Below the pieces are notes generated by a model. It saw only the letters and a list, made by a program, of their open reading frames with translations, ran no database searches and had not been told where the DNA came from. This document shows, piece by piece, positions 26,342 through 35,010 of a DNA stretch of 64,000 bases (position 1 is the stretch's first letter; each line of letters starts with the position of its first letter). The translations under genes and the position numbers were made by a program. Source of the DNA: Enhygromyxa salina (GTDB lineage Bacteria; Myxococcota_A; Polyangia; Nannocystales; Nannocystaceae); assembly GCF_000737335.2 (NCBI RefSeq), contig NZ_JMCC02000073.1:1-64000 (forward strand). Reading direction: 5' to 3'.

Positions 26342-26507
26342 CTAGGAGCCCGTGGTGCAATGCATCGCGTCGCCTCGCGCCGGGATTTTCGTCGAGATTG
26401 AGGAGCCGAAACGCACCTGTACCGGGCGTACTGGAAGTTTCGGCGACGAAGAGCTCGGCGGAAAGACCAAGCGAGGCGGCGTGAGGCGTTGCACCACGGG
26501 CTCCTAG
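26342..26507. repeat. R3 element: 166 bp with 22-bp terminal inverted repeats
   Basis: Left end 26342-26363 (CTAGGAGCCCGTGGTGCAAT...) and right end 26486-26507 are reverse complements at 21 of 22 positions. The middle contains no gene. It has the size and form of a MITE. Partial copies occur at 38655-38705 and, more degraded, at about 28528-28540. Confidence 0.8.
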
Positions 26508-26546
26508 GCTGGTATGGGCCCTGACGTGGACCTCGTTCGAGCGCGC

Positions 26547-27293
26547 TCAGTCTGAAATCGTCCCGGGCAGCATCGGCACGAACGCGACATCGAGCACCTT
26601 CTTGCGGACCAAGGCGTCTTGCTCGCGCTCGATCACGATCAGCTGCTGCCAGCCAAGATCGCTGCCGACCGGCGCGACCAGCCGGCCGCCAAGCGCGAGC
26701 TGGTCCGTCAGCGCCTCGGGCAGCTTGGGTGGCGCGGCGGTCAGCAGGATCGCGTCGAAGGGCGCGCGCTCCGGCCAGCCCGCGTAGCCGTCGGCGTGGC
26801 GAACTTCGACGTTGGCGTAGCCGAGCTCGTGCAGGGTCGCCTCGGCCCGGCGAGCGAGCGCGGCGATCCGCTCGATCGTGTAGACGGTCGCGCCAAGCTC
26901 GGCCAGGACCGCCGCTTGGTAGCCAGAGCCGGTCCCGATCTCGAGCACGGTCTCGCCGGCCTCGAGCTCGGCGAGCTGGGTCATCAGCGCGACGATGTAG
27001 GGCTGGGAGATCGTGACCCCGTGACCGATCGGCTGGGCTCCGTCCGCGTAGGCTCGACCGGCGACGTTGGCCGGCATGAAGCGATGGCGCGGCACGGCGA
27101 GCATGGCCGCGAGCACGCGTGGGTCGTCAATGCCACGGGTCTGCAGCTGACGCGCGACCATCTGGGCCCGCTCGTCCTCGCGTTCGAAGCTGCGCTGGGT
27201 GATCATGCTGCGTCCGCTATCGACTGGCGCTTGCTTGGACCGACAGCTGAAGGTCACGACGATGAGCGTCAGTACTCGCAGGGCGCGGCGCAT
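26547..27293 (-). CDS. pcm: Exported protein-L-isoaspartate O-methyltransferase-like lipoprotein
   Basis: 248 residues. The catalytic part is typical Pcm: MVARQLQTRGI, VPRHRFMP, YADGAQPIGHGVTISQPYIV, SAM motif I LEIGTGSGYQAAVLAEL, YTIERIAALA and LLTAAPPKLPEAL. Pcm methylates isoaspartyl residues for repair. Unusually, the N-terminus is a signal ending VTFSC, lipobox-like, predicting a periplasmic lipoprotein. SAM is not expected outside the cytoplasm, so either the signal is not functional or the activity differs; periplasmic-signal Pcm proteins are known in proteobacteria. It follows the lipoprotein operon by 72 bp on the same strand. Confidence 0.87.
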   Translation of the reverse strand: MRRALRVLTLIVVTFSCRSKQAPVDSGRSMITQRSFEREDERAQMVARQLQTRGIDDPRVLAAMLAVPRHRFMPANVAGRAYADGAQPIGHGVTISQPYIVALMTQLAELEAGETVLEIGTGSGYQAAVLAELGATVYTIERIAALARRAEATLHELGYANVEVRHADGYAGWPERAPFDAILLTAAPPKLPEALTDQLALGGRLVAPVGSDLGWQQLIVIEREQDALVRKKVLDVAFVPMLPGTISD

Positions 27294-27365
27294 GGGCCGA
27301 TTGAACCCGAGCCCGACAAGCGGAAAACCGAAAGATCTGCGCGAGGCGCCCGTGGACCTCGCTTG

Positions 27366-28529
27366 CTAGCGGACACCCACTCGCCAGATCTTGGAGTTTG
27401 ACTGGTCGACCACCACGAGGCTGGCGTCGTCCAGCGCGATCCGAGCCGTGAACCCCAACGTGGACTCCGTGGCAGGGCCGGGGTTGCCGGGGCCCTGCTT
27501 GCCGGTCCCGGCGATCGTCGTGATCACGCCCATGGGGTCGACGCGCCGGATTCGAAAGTTGCTGCGATCGGCGATGTAGAGCGTGCCGTCGTCGTCGCGG
27601 GCGAGGCCGAAGGGCTCGTTGAGCTGGGCTTGGGTCGCGGGGCCCCCGTCGCCCTGATCGCCCTCGACGCCGGTGCCAACGACCGTGCTGATGGTGGCGT
27701 CGGTCGCGAGCCGGCGCACGGCGTGGTTGAAGGTGTCGACGATGTACAGGTTGCCCTCGCCGTCGAGCTCGAGCGCGGTCGGCCAGCGCAGCGCCGCCTG
27801 AGTGGCCGGCCCCCCGTCGCCGCTGTAGGCCGCCTCGCCGGTGCCTGCGACGGTCGTGATGACGCCGGCTTCGATCTTGCGGACCCGGTTGGCCAGGCTG
27901 TCCGACACGTAGATCGTGTCGTCGGGCGTGACCGCGATCCCGTCGAGCTGGATGAACAAGGCGTCAATGGCCGGGCCCCCGTCGCCCTCATCGCCGACCG
28001 TGCCGACGACCCCATCCGCGGCGCCGGCGATCGTCTCGAGCGTGCCGTCGTCCGCGACCGCTAGCACCCGGGGGTCGTGATAGGACACGAACACCGGGCG
28101 ATCATCCGACAAGAACGCGAAGTCGATCGGGTTCTCGAGCGGGGTGTCCCGAACCGGCAGATCGACCGACGCGATCGCATGAAAGCCGCTACCGACGACG
28201 GTCTCGAACAGCCCATCTTCGCCGATCCGGCGAAACCGCTGGTTGTTGAAGTCCATGACGTAGAGCAGCCCGTCCGGACCCCGTCGCGCCGCCGAGGGCA
28301 AGAAGAAGTCGGTGTCCTCTGGCGCGAGTCCGTCGCGGTTGAAGCCAAGATCGCCAGTGCCTGCTAGGTGGCACAGCTCGCCCAATTGAGCCCCATCGTC
28401 GCAGGGATCCGACGCACAGCCAGCCATGACCAAGCCGACCACGCCGACCAAGCCGACCACGCCCAGCGCCCAAGACCCGGCCCAAGACCCGGACCCAGCG
28501 AAGCTTCGGCGCTGTGATGTGCTACCCAC
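27366..28529 (-). CDS. NHL-repeat beta-propeller lipoprotein
   Basis: 387 residues; lipobox VMAGC at about residue 37, then five or more NHL-type blades of the form GxxTTVAGTGxxxxxGDGGPATQAxLxxPxxLxxDxxGNLYIxDxxNxxVRRL. NHL propellers bind protein, RNA or carbohydrate; on lipoproteins a ligand-binding or adhesion role is usual, but the function is unknown. Last gene of the six-gene operon (6 bp after the preceding stop). Confidence 0.85.
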   Translation of the reverse strand: MGSTSQRRSFAGSGSWAGSWALGVVGLVGVVGLVMAGCASDPCDDGAQLGELCHLAGTGDLGFNRDGLAPEDTDFFLPSAARRGPDGLLYVMDFNNQRFRRIGEDGLFETVVGSGFHAIASVDLPVRDTPLENPIDFAFLSDDRPVFVSYHDPRVLAVADDGTLETIAGAADGVVGTVGDEGDGGPAIDALFIQLDGIAVTPDDTIYVSDSLANRVRKIEAGVITTVAGTGEAAYSGDGGPATQAALRWPTALELDGEGNLYIVDTFNHAVRRLATDATISTVVGTGVEGDQGDGGPATQAQLNEPFGLARDDDGTLYIADRSNFRIRRVDPMGVITTIAGTGKQGPGNPGPATESTLGFTARIALDDASLVVVDQSNSKIWRVGVR

Positions 28530-28535
28530 GAGCTC

Positions 28536-29102
28536 CTAGCCGCGCGCAGGCGTGACCTGCACCGCGATGACTTCCCAGGTGTTCGGGCCATGGTTGTGGA
28601 CGTGAAGTTGAATCTCGGCGTTGGGGGGAACGCTGTGGCCAACGCTGAAGCTCTGCTTGAACACGGCCGCAGCGGCGGGGATCGGGACCTCGAACTCCCA
28701 GACGAGCTCACCGTCGAGCGCCAGGCCGAGGTAGCCAAGCGCGGGCTCGGGCGCGCTCAGATCGTCGTGATAGCCCGAGACCGTCACCAGGTCGTTGGGG
28801 CCCAGCTCCCGCAGGATCGTCTGGCTCAGCGTGAGGTAGTTGCACACGTCAGTCTCGATCTCGATCGACTGCGCGAAGGGATCGACAAACCAGCCGGCGT
28901 CGTCACACGCCGCGTCTGCGGGTCGCTGGTCGGCGAACGCGTCGGCGCTGGGATCCGTGATCCGTGCCCACGCGTCGGCGCTGACGAGGGCCACGGGATC
29001 GGGGTCGGGGCCCGGCGGTGTCGGCTCGTCGGGGCAGCCCGCCAGCGTCAACATGCAGACACACACAGACAATGGCGAGACGCGAGCGGGCATCGGGTTC
29101 AC
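28536..29102 (-). CDS. Hypothetical lipoprotein
   Basis: 188 residues from a GTG whose bases overlap the stop of the gene before it (GTGA), the coupling seen throughout this operon; an ATG three codons later is an alternative. Lipobox TLAGC. The mature part is a beta-rich domain ending LHVHNHGPNTWEVIAVQVTP and includes VWEFEVPIPAAAAVFKQ. No family recognised. It sits between a cytochrome P460-like lipoprotein and an NHL lipoprotein. Confidence 0.7.
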   Translation of the reverse strand: MNPMPARVSPLSVCVCMLTLAGCPDEPTPPGPDPDPVALVSADAWARITDPSADAFADQRPADAACDDAGWFVDPFAQSIEIETDVCNYLTLSQTILRELGPNDLVTVSGYHDDLSAPEPALGYLGLALDGELVWEFEVPIPAAAAVFKQSFSVGHSVPPNAEIQLHVHNHGPNTWEVIAVQVTPARG

Positions 29103-29572
29103 GGCATCGCGCAGGTTCCGTCGTACCCTTCGGGGCCGACCCCGCACCCGGTGTGGCAACCAATGCACCGCGGCGCGTCTTCGTCGAGCACCTTGCGCTC
29201 GAGGTCGACCCGCTGCCAGGCCCAGTCCAGGGTGTCGGGTGCGCTGCCGTCCGGCAGCCGCCGCATCACCGTCCACTGCTTGATCGGCCCGGTGCAGTCG
29301 AAGTCACCAAAGTCGTACTCTTCTTTGAGGACCACCGCGTCGACCGGGAACGGCTCGACCCGGCCCTGATAGGGCTCGAGCGCGGTGGGCCCGGCGAGGA
29401 TGCGGATGTTGTTGAGGTCATGATCGCCGCTGCCACGGCAGTCGCGGACCTCGACGTAGCTGGCCTCGTAGTCGGCCGGAAAGTCCGGCTCGATCTCGGG
29501 GTCTTCGTCCGGACATCCGCTGAGCAAGCCCAGCACGAGCGCGGCGGTGAGGAGGTTGATCGAGCGGGTCAC
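29099..29572 (-). CDS. Cytochrome P460-like lipoprotein with CxxCH haem motif
   Basis: 157 residues, GTG start overlapping the previous stop (GTGA). Lipobox LLSGC at about residue 20. The mature protein resembles the cytochrome P460 domain: FPVDAVVLKEEYDFG, then GPIKQWTVMRRLPDG, then WAWQRVDLE, then the haem c motif CIGCH near the C-terminus. P460 proteins oxidise hydroxylamine or nitric oxide; myxobacterial copies are uncharacterised. Its place inside an operon of propeller lipoproteins is unusual. Confidence 0.75.
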   Translation of the reverse strand: MTRSINLLTAALVLGLLSGCPDEDPEIEPDFPADYEASYVEVRDCRGSGDHDLNNIRILAGPTALEPYQGRVEPFPVDAVVLKEEYDFGDFDCTGPIKQWTVMRRLPDGSAPDTLDWAWQRVDLERKVLDEDAPRCIGCHTGCGVGPEGYDGTCAMP

Positions 29573-30894
29573 GGCAGCAAGATACTCCGAATCACGCTGT
29601 TGCCGGTGTCGCTGACGAGCAACCGCCCATCGGCCCACTCCACGCCGAATGGAAGGTTGAGCAGGGCGTCCTCGGGCGGACCGCCGTCACCCTCGAAGCC
29701 GGACTCGCCGCAGCGGCCGACCGCCGTGCGGATCATGCCGTCTGTGTCGATTGCGCGGACGCAATGGTTGTACACGTCGGTGAAGTACAGCGTGCCGTCA
29801 TCGGCCAGCGCGAGGTCGACCGGGAAGTTGAGCTTGGCGTCGAGCGCCGGCCCGCCGTCACCCGCGTAGCCGCTCTGCGGCACGCCCGACTGGGGTGGGG
29901 TGCCGGCGACGCGGCGGACCATGCCGTCGGTGTCGATCATGCGGATCAAGTGATTGGCGGTGTCGGCGAACAACAGGTTGCCCGCCGGGTCGAACAGGAT
30001 CCGACCCGCCGGTGACGCCGACTGCCCAAACGGCTGCGCCATGCGCATCTGCGCGGCAGGGATGTCATCGCCCGAGTACCCGGGCGTGCAGGGCTTCGAG
30101 CAATACTCGTCGATGTCGCCGCAGGTGAATTTGCCGGACGGGCCGTTGGGACCGTCGGGACACTGCACGGGGTCAACGCCATCGGGGCACGGACCCGGGC
30201 CGCCGGGCGCGGGCGCGTCGACGATGCACTGGCCGGCGAGCAGGTGAATGTCGCCGCCCGGATCGACCATGCGCAGCACCTGATTGGCCTGATCCATGAT
30301 CACCAAGTTGCCGTTGGGATCAAACGCCAAGCTGGCCGGCAGATCCAACGACGAGCTGGCCGCGTCGCCGCCGTCACCAAAGTACGCGCGCTTGCCATCG
30401 CCGCAGGTGTCCGAGACGACCCCGGTCGCGCGGTTGACCGTGCGGATCTTGCTGTTGTGCCAGGCCGCGATGATGATGTTCTCGCCGCTGGCGTCGAAGA
30501 TGATGTTGGTCGGGTGGTTGAAGTCACCGTTGGCCGGATCATCGAGGCTGCCGCCAAGCTCCCCGCGGCCAGCGAGCCAGCTCAGGTTGCCTTCGGTGTC
30601 GAGCAGCCGCAGCCGGTGGTTGTTCCAGTCGAGGATGTTGATCGAGCCATCGGGCGAGGTCAGCGTGTCCTGCGGCAGCGACATCTTGGCCTCGAGCGCG
30701 TCGAGCACGGTGTCGTCGGCGTTGCGGTCGTAGCCGTTCTCGCCGTTGCCCGCGATCGTGCAGATCGTCCCGACCACGGTTGGATCGCAGTGGGGGAGCT
30801 CGGGCTCGCCGGGACAGCCGGTCAGGACCACGGCGCCCCACGACGCGAGCGCGGCGGCGCCGAGCACCGAAGAAGCTGAGCGAGGCGCGTTCAT
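29569..30894 (-). CDS. NHL-repeat beta-propeller lipoprotein
   Basis: 441 residues; lipobox VLTGC. At least six NHL blades, for example INILDWNNHRLRLLDTEG, LVIMDQANQVLRMVDPGG, LLFADTANHLIRMIDTDG and LYFTDVYNHCVRAIDTDG. A Cys-rich insertion of about 45 residues (CPDGVDPVQCPDG to CSKPCTPG) breaks the third and fourth blades. ATG start and the previous stop share ATGA. Confidence 0.86.
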   Translation of the reverse strand: MNAPRSASSVLGAAALASWGAVVLTGCPGEPELPHCDPTVVGTICTIAGNGENGYDRNADDTVLDALEAKMSLPQDTLTSPDGSINILDWNNHRLRLLDTEGNLSWLAGRGELGGSLDDPANGDFNHPTNIIFDASGENIIIAAWHNSKIRTVNRATGVVSDTCGDGKRAYFGDGGDAASSSLDLPASLAFDPNGNLVIMDQANQVLRMVDPGGDIHLLAGQCIVDAPAPGGPGPCPDGVDPVQCPDGPNGPSGKFTCGDIDEYCSKPCTPGYSGDDIPAAQMRMAQPFGQSASPAGRILFDPAGNLLFADTANHLIRMIDTDGMVRRVAGTPPQSGVPQSGYAGDGGPALDAKLNFPVDLALADDGTLYFTDVYNHCVRAIDTDGMIRTAVGRCGESGFEGDGGPPEDALLNLPFGVEWADGRLLVSDTGNSVIRSILLP

Positions 30895-32096
30895 CGGGCC
30901 ACCTTGACGATGCGAGAGTTGAGCGTGTCCATGACGTAGAGGTTGCCGTCGGGATCGAACGCGACGCCAAACGGGCGCCGCAGCTTGATCTCGGTGGCGA
31001 GCATGCCCTCGGTGTCCTCGATCCCCAGCTCACCCGTGCCGACCACGGTTCGGATCATGCCGGTCTCGAGGTTGATCGCGCGGACCTTGCCGTTGTCGGT
31101 GTCGGCGAAGTAGAGGTCCCCGTCGGGGCCGATCTCGAGGTCGCGCGGGCCGTTGAGCTGGGCGTTGATCGCCGGGCCGTTGTCGCCCGAGTCGCCGCCC
31201 TCGTAGGTGCCCGCGAAGCGGTTGATCGTGCCTGCCTCGAGGTCGATCACGCGGATCACGTCGGCCTCGGTCTCGGACAGGTACAGCATGCCCTCGTGGT
31301 ACAGGATGCCGCCGCTGGGGTTGGGGTTGGACCCGACGGCCCACGAGAACTGGGCCATCGCGGCGGGCCCACCATCACCGTTGGTGGCGCCGTCACTGTT
31401 GCTCGTGCCGTCGCCCGCGATCGTGGTGATGATCCCGTTGGTGTCGATCTTGCGGACCCGCTGGTTTTGCTGGTCCACGATGTAGAGGTTGCCCGCCTCG
31501 TCGAAGCTGGCGTCGTTGAGCTGCTTGAACAGCGCCGACTCGGCCGCCAACATGCCGTCGCCCGCGTAGCCCGCTCCGCCGCCACAGACCACCGTCACGA
31601 ACCCAGTGTCCGGGTCGACGGTGAGCAGCTTGTGGTTGTGCCACGCGACGACCAGCACCTTGCCGTCGGGCTGCATCAGCAGGTTTGTTGGGTGGTTCAA
31701 CAACCAGTCCGAGCCGTTGGCGCCCATCGGCGGCAAGCCGGAGAAGGGGCCGTCACCGGGGAAGATTGGGTTGGTCAAGCCAACGACCGACTCGACCGTG
31801 TCATCGGTCAGGACCCGGCGGACCAAGAAGTTGTTGAAGTCGGTGAACCACGCGGTGCCGTCGGGCAAGAACAGCAGGTCTTGTGGCTGGTTGAGCAGGG
31901 TCTCGCGGCGGTGGAGGTTGTCACCGTTGAAGCCCTCGCCGCTGCGCAGGCCGATCCACGTGCACGCGTGCCCTGGCTCGAGATCCTTGCAGGGCTGATC
32001 GATGTTGGGCTCGTCTTCGCAGCCGGCGAGGCAAACCAGGCCCAGGGCCAAGACCGAGGCGAACAGCCGGGGTTGGAGCTTAGAGAAGTTTTTCAT
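30891..32096 (-). CDS. NHL-repeat beta-propeller lipoprotein
   Basis: 401 residues; lipobox CLAGC. Blades such as AWFTDFNNFLVRRVLTDD, LYIVDQQNQRVRKIDTNG, LYLSETEADVIRVIDLEA, LYFADTDNGKVRAINLET and LYVMDTLNSRIVKVAR. Closely related to the next gene, so the two probably arose by duplication. Overlaps both neighbours by 4 bp (ATGA). Confidence 0.86.
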   Translation of the reverse strand: MKNFSKLQPRLFASVLALGLVCLAGCEDEPNIDQPCKDLEPGHACTWIGLRSGEGFNGDNLHRRETLLNQPQDLLFLPDGTAWFTDFNNFLVRRVLTDDTVESVVGLTNPIFPGDGPFSGLPPMGANGSDWLLNHPTNLLMQPDGKVLVVAWHNHKLLTVDPDTGFVTVVCGGGAGYAGDGMLAAESALFKQLNDASFDEAGNLYIVDQQNQRVRKIDTNGIITTIAGDGTSNSDGATNGDGGPAAMAQFSWAVGSNPNPSGGILYHEGMLYLSETEADVIRVIDLEAGTINRFAGTYEGGDSGDNGPAINAQLNGPRDLEIGPDGDLYFADTDNGKVRAINLETGMIRTVVGTGELGIEDTEGMLATEIKLRRPFGVAFDPDGNLYVMDTLNSRIVKVAR

Positions 32097-33097
32097 AGTC
32101 CACCGCTGGGGATCGACGGTCCCCGATGAATCAGCAGTCCGTCGTTAAATGGCGGGCTATAGACTTGCCCACCGACTGCCCACACGCAACCTTGGTCGTC
32201 GATCCAGGCCGCGTGAAGGGTCATGCCAAGGTTGAAGCCGAGGTCTTCGGCAGCCCACCCGGCGGAGGAGCGCGTGTACACGGCGCCGAAGCTACCGACC
32301 GCGACACCAAAGTCGTCCTCGCCGAGCGCGACGCCCGAGAGCCCCGGTGCTGGCGGATCGACGGCGACCGTTGTCCACTGGCCAGCTTCGTACTCCGAGA
32401 TGATGCCCGTGGCCGCCCCACCAACGGCGACGTAGCGATCTTCGCTGGCGTGCACGGTGAACAACGAAGAGCCCACCCCCGAGTCCCCGAGCGTGAGCGC
32501 GGTGCCGTCCCAGTGCATGGCGACGCCGTTGCTGCCGACGAGCCAAGCATCATCTGGGCTGGTGCCAAACACCTTCCAGATCGATCCGGCGTCGCTGACC
32601 TCGGCGGGCAGCGACGGTTCGGGGGTCCAGGTGTCGCCGCTCAGCCGCCACACAAACCCGCCGGTCGAGTCCGACGCGCCCCCGACCGCCCACACATCGT
32701 CGGCGCTCGCCCCCCAGATCCCGAACACGGTGTCGGTGCCTGGCGTGTCCATGAGGGTGAACTCGCCGGCCTCGTAGCGAAGGATCACGCCGCCCTCGCC
32801 ACCCATGAACACGGGGCCGTCCTCGAACCCGAACACCCACCACAGGCTGCCTTGGGTCTGGCCCGACTCCACGCGCGTCCAGGTCTCGCCGTCGAAGTGG
32901 ATGATCGTGGGGCCCAGGCCATCCTGGCTGTCGCCGCCCACGGCCCAGACGTTGGTGGAGCTGGTACCCCAGACCGAGAGCAGCGCGCCGGGCAAGCCGC
33001 GATGGACGATCTCCCAGCCCTCTTCTGGGGGGTCTGGCTCGCTTGGACACGCGACCAGACACGAGGACATGAGCACGAGCAGAAGTGGGCGTGACAC
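32093..33097 (-). CDS. WG-repeat beta-propeller lipoprotein
   Basis: 334 residues; lipobox LVAC at about residue 17. Repeated units of the form SVWGTSSTNVWAVGGD, GIWGASADDVWAVGG and KVFGTSPDDAWLVGSNG describe a propeller typical of myxobacterial surface lipoproteins. First gene of the operon; its stop overlaps the next ATG (ATGA). Confidence 0.82.
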   Translation of the reverse strand: MSRPLLLVLMSSCLVACPSEPDPPEEGWEIVHRGLPGALLSVWGTSSTNVWAVGGDSQDGLGPTIIHFDGETWTRVESGQTQGSLWWVFGFEDGPVFMGGEGGVILRYEAGEFTLMDTPGTDTVFGIWGASADDVWAVGGASDSTGGFVWRLSGDTWTPEPSLPAEVSDAGSIWKVFGTSPDDAWLVGSNGVAMHWDGTALTLGDSGVGSSLFTVHASEDRYVAVGGAATGIISEYEAGQWTTVAVDPPAPGLSGVALGEDDFGVAVGSFGAVYTRSSAGWAAEDLGFNLGMTLHAAWIDDQGCVWAVGGQVYSPPFNDGLLIHRGPSIPSGGL

Positions 33098-33223
33098 GTT
33101 CTAGCAGCCTAACAGCCGCCGAATTACCCGACAAGCTGCGCGCTCGTGAGCGCACACCCTCGCTGGATCGCCATGCAGCGTGATCGAACCCGGCCTGTGA
33201 TGGCACGGGTGTTCTAGAGCGCT
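33098..33223. promoter_or_regulatory. Upstream region of the propeller lipoprotein operon
   Basis: Must contain the promoter for the minus-strand operon starting at 33097. A perfect 14-bp palindrome CTAGAGCGCTCTAG lies at 33214-33227, a possible operator, overlapping the end of the small ORF upstream. No clear -35/-10. Confidence 0.35.
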
Positions 33224-33328
33224 CTAGGGGTTCGACTTCGTGGTCGCGCTGGGCTTGTCTGCGAATGGGCTGCTCTCGCCGGTCAACCACGCGATCGCGA
33301 CCAGGACCGAGACGAACAGCAGCGCCAT
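33224..33328 (-). CDS. Possible 34-residue single-TM small protein
   Basis: ATG at 33328, preceded by GAGGG at good spacing; reads MALLFVSVLVAIAWLTGE and then a Ser/Pro/Lys tail to a stop inside the CTAGAGCGCTCTAG palindrome. One transmembrane helix followed by a short soluble tail. No homology judged; small-ORF predictions of this length are often wrong. Confidence 0.3.
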   Translation of the reverse strand: MALLFVSVLVAIAWLTGESSPFADKPSATTKSNP

Positions 33329-33421
33329 GATCAACCCTCGTGCTCGCACGCCGCGATTGTGCCATGCACCGTTGGTTCGCGCCTCGTCGCCGCGCCAGCT
33401 CGCCGAAGCGGTCGCGCAGCG

Positions 33422-33814
33422 CTAGCTCTGCGGGTCGGCGGGCGGGTCCGCGGGCGGGTCGGGCGTCTCGGTTGGGTCGTCGGACTTGCCGCGGATGATC
33501 CCCTGGACCCGATCTTCGAGCCCCCGGCGCGCCTGATTCCGCGCCTCGATCAACGCTTGGATCGCCAAGTTCGCGTCGGCGTCGGCCATGGCCTGGTCGA
33601 CGGCGAGGTTGGCGAGCGCGGTGATCCGGTCACCCCAGTGCTGCTCGAGGTGCCGCTTGGCCGCGTCCTTCAGCAGCTCGCGGTACGCCTCGCGGACGAT
33701 CGACTCGGCCTCGTCGAACATCACCGCGTGCAGCTCGAAGTCCAAGAAGCTGGTGTCGGGGCCTCCGTTGCGAGAGCCCTGCGTGCATTGATCGTCCTGC
33801 TCGTGCTCACTCAT
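33422..33814 (-). CDS. Hypothetical soluble helical protein
   Basis: 130 residues. Helical core (ESIVREAYRELLKDAAKRHLEQHWGDRITALANLAVDQAMADADANLAIQALIEARNQ), acidic N-terminus and Pro/Asp-rich C-terminus (DPTETPDPPADPPADPQS). No motif recognised. Confidence 0.6.
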   Translation of the reverse strand: MSEHEQDDQCTQGSRNGGPDTSFLDFELHAVMFDEAESIVREAYRELLKDAAKRHLEQHWGDRITALANLAVDQAMADADANLAIQALIEARNQARRGLEDRVQGIIRGKSDDPTETPDPPADPPADPQS

Positions 33815-33939
33815 TGCTACCTCTGGGCGCCATCATGGCACGAGGGCGGGAGTGGCGGAAACCACGACTCGCTTGGCCGCGGGAGGGCCGGGACGCGGGG
33901 CCGGCAGGGCCGCACTCGCGGCGGGTGTTCACGAGCCGC

Positions 33940-34905
33940 TCAGACCCGGGTGCGATCCACATGCGGCTGCAGGGCCGCCCAGATCTTCTCGCGTCCGATC
34001 AGCTCGAGCGCGCGGACCTGCTCGGCGACCTGCGCGGCCCGCTTGGCCCCGACAATCGCCACGCTCACGCCGGGCTGACGCAGCACCCACCCAACCGCCA
34101 GCGCGGCCGGCGGGACGTTCAGCTTGGCGCCAACGAGCCGCAGCGCGGACACCAACCCCTGCGCGCGCGACCACAGGGGCTCGCGGAAGCGCTCGTCGTT
34201 GTGGCGCAGATCCGTGCTTGGGAACCGCGGCGCCGCACCAAACTTGCCGGTCAACATCCCCCGGCACAGGGTCTCGTAGGCGAGCATGCCGAGCGCCTGC
34301 TCGCCCTCGGGCGCGACCACGTCGCGCAGCGCGAACTCGAATTCTCGGCGCAGCATCGAGTAGGGCGTCTGCAGCGACGCGAGCTCGGGCGCGTAGGCGA
34401 GCGCCTGTTGCAGCGGGCGGCTCGCGTAATTGCACAGCCCGAAGTAGCGGATCTTGCCGCCGTCGCGCAGGGCCATCAGGGCCTCGAGGGTGGCCTCGAG
34501 CGGCGTGCTGCACTCGCAGGGCCAGTGGACTTGCAACAGGGGGATCGTGTCCAGCCGCAGGCGGCGGAGGATGCACTCGCAGTCCTCGATGATGTGGTCG
34601 GGGCTGAGATCGCTGAACGCGTGATCGTTGATCTGGTGGCGCCACCGGACGCCGACCTTGGACGCGATGATCACGTCGTGACGCCGACTCCCGAGCGCCT
34701 TGGCGAGCAGCTCCTCGGCGTGGCCGTGACCGTACAGCGGCGCGGTGTCAAACCAGTTGATGCCGTGGTCCACGGCCGCGTGGATGGCCGCTATCGAGCT
34801 CTTGTCGTCGACGTCGTCGCCCCACCACTTGCCGCCGATCGCCCAGCAGCCGAACCCGATCGCGGACAGCTGCAGATCGGTGCGGGGCAGCGTCCGGTAC
34901 TTCAT
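33940..34905 (-). CDS. Aldo/keto reductase
   Basis: 321 residues. NADPH-dependent (beta/alpha)8 oxidoreductase: GFGCWAIGG, the catalytic Asp/Tyr in NWFDTAPLYGHGHAEELLAKAL, the Lys in IIASKVG, the His in LLQVHWP, and the cofactor region VSVAIVGAKRAAQVAEQV. It reduces aldehydes or ketones; substrate unknown. ATG at 34905. Confidence 0.92.
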   Translation of the reverse strand: MKYRTLPRTDLQLSAIGFGCWAIGGKWWGDDVDDKSSIAAIHAAVDHGINWFDTAPLYGHGHAEELLAKALGSRRHDVIIASKVGVRWRHQINDHAFSDLSPDHIIEDCECILRRLRLDTIPLLQVHWPCECSTPLEATLEALMALRDGGKIRYFGLCNYASRPLQQALAYAPELASLQTPYSMLRREFEFALRDVVAPEGEQALGMLAYETLCRGMLTGKFGAAPRFPSTDLRHNDERFREPLWSRAQGLVSALRLVGAKLNVPPAALAVGWVLRQPGVSVAIVGAKRAAQVAEQVRALELIGREKIWAALQPHVDRTRV

Positions 34906-35010
34906 CGGCGCGCATTGTACCCAAAAGTTGCGCACGCGGGCGGTGCGCCTGTCACGATCACGAACAACCCTTGAATCCGTGGCCGTTTGGCGTGACGATC
35001 ACACCTCATC

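Noticed and set aside
33214..33240. tRNA remnant (palindrome followed by GGGGTTCGACTTCG)
   Set aside because: The TTCGA resembles a T-loop, but no acceptor stem, D arm or anticodon arm can be formed around it.
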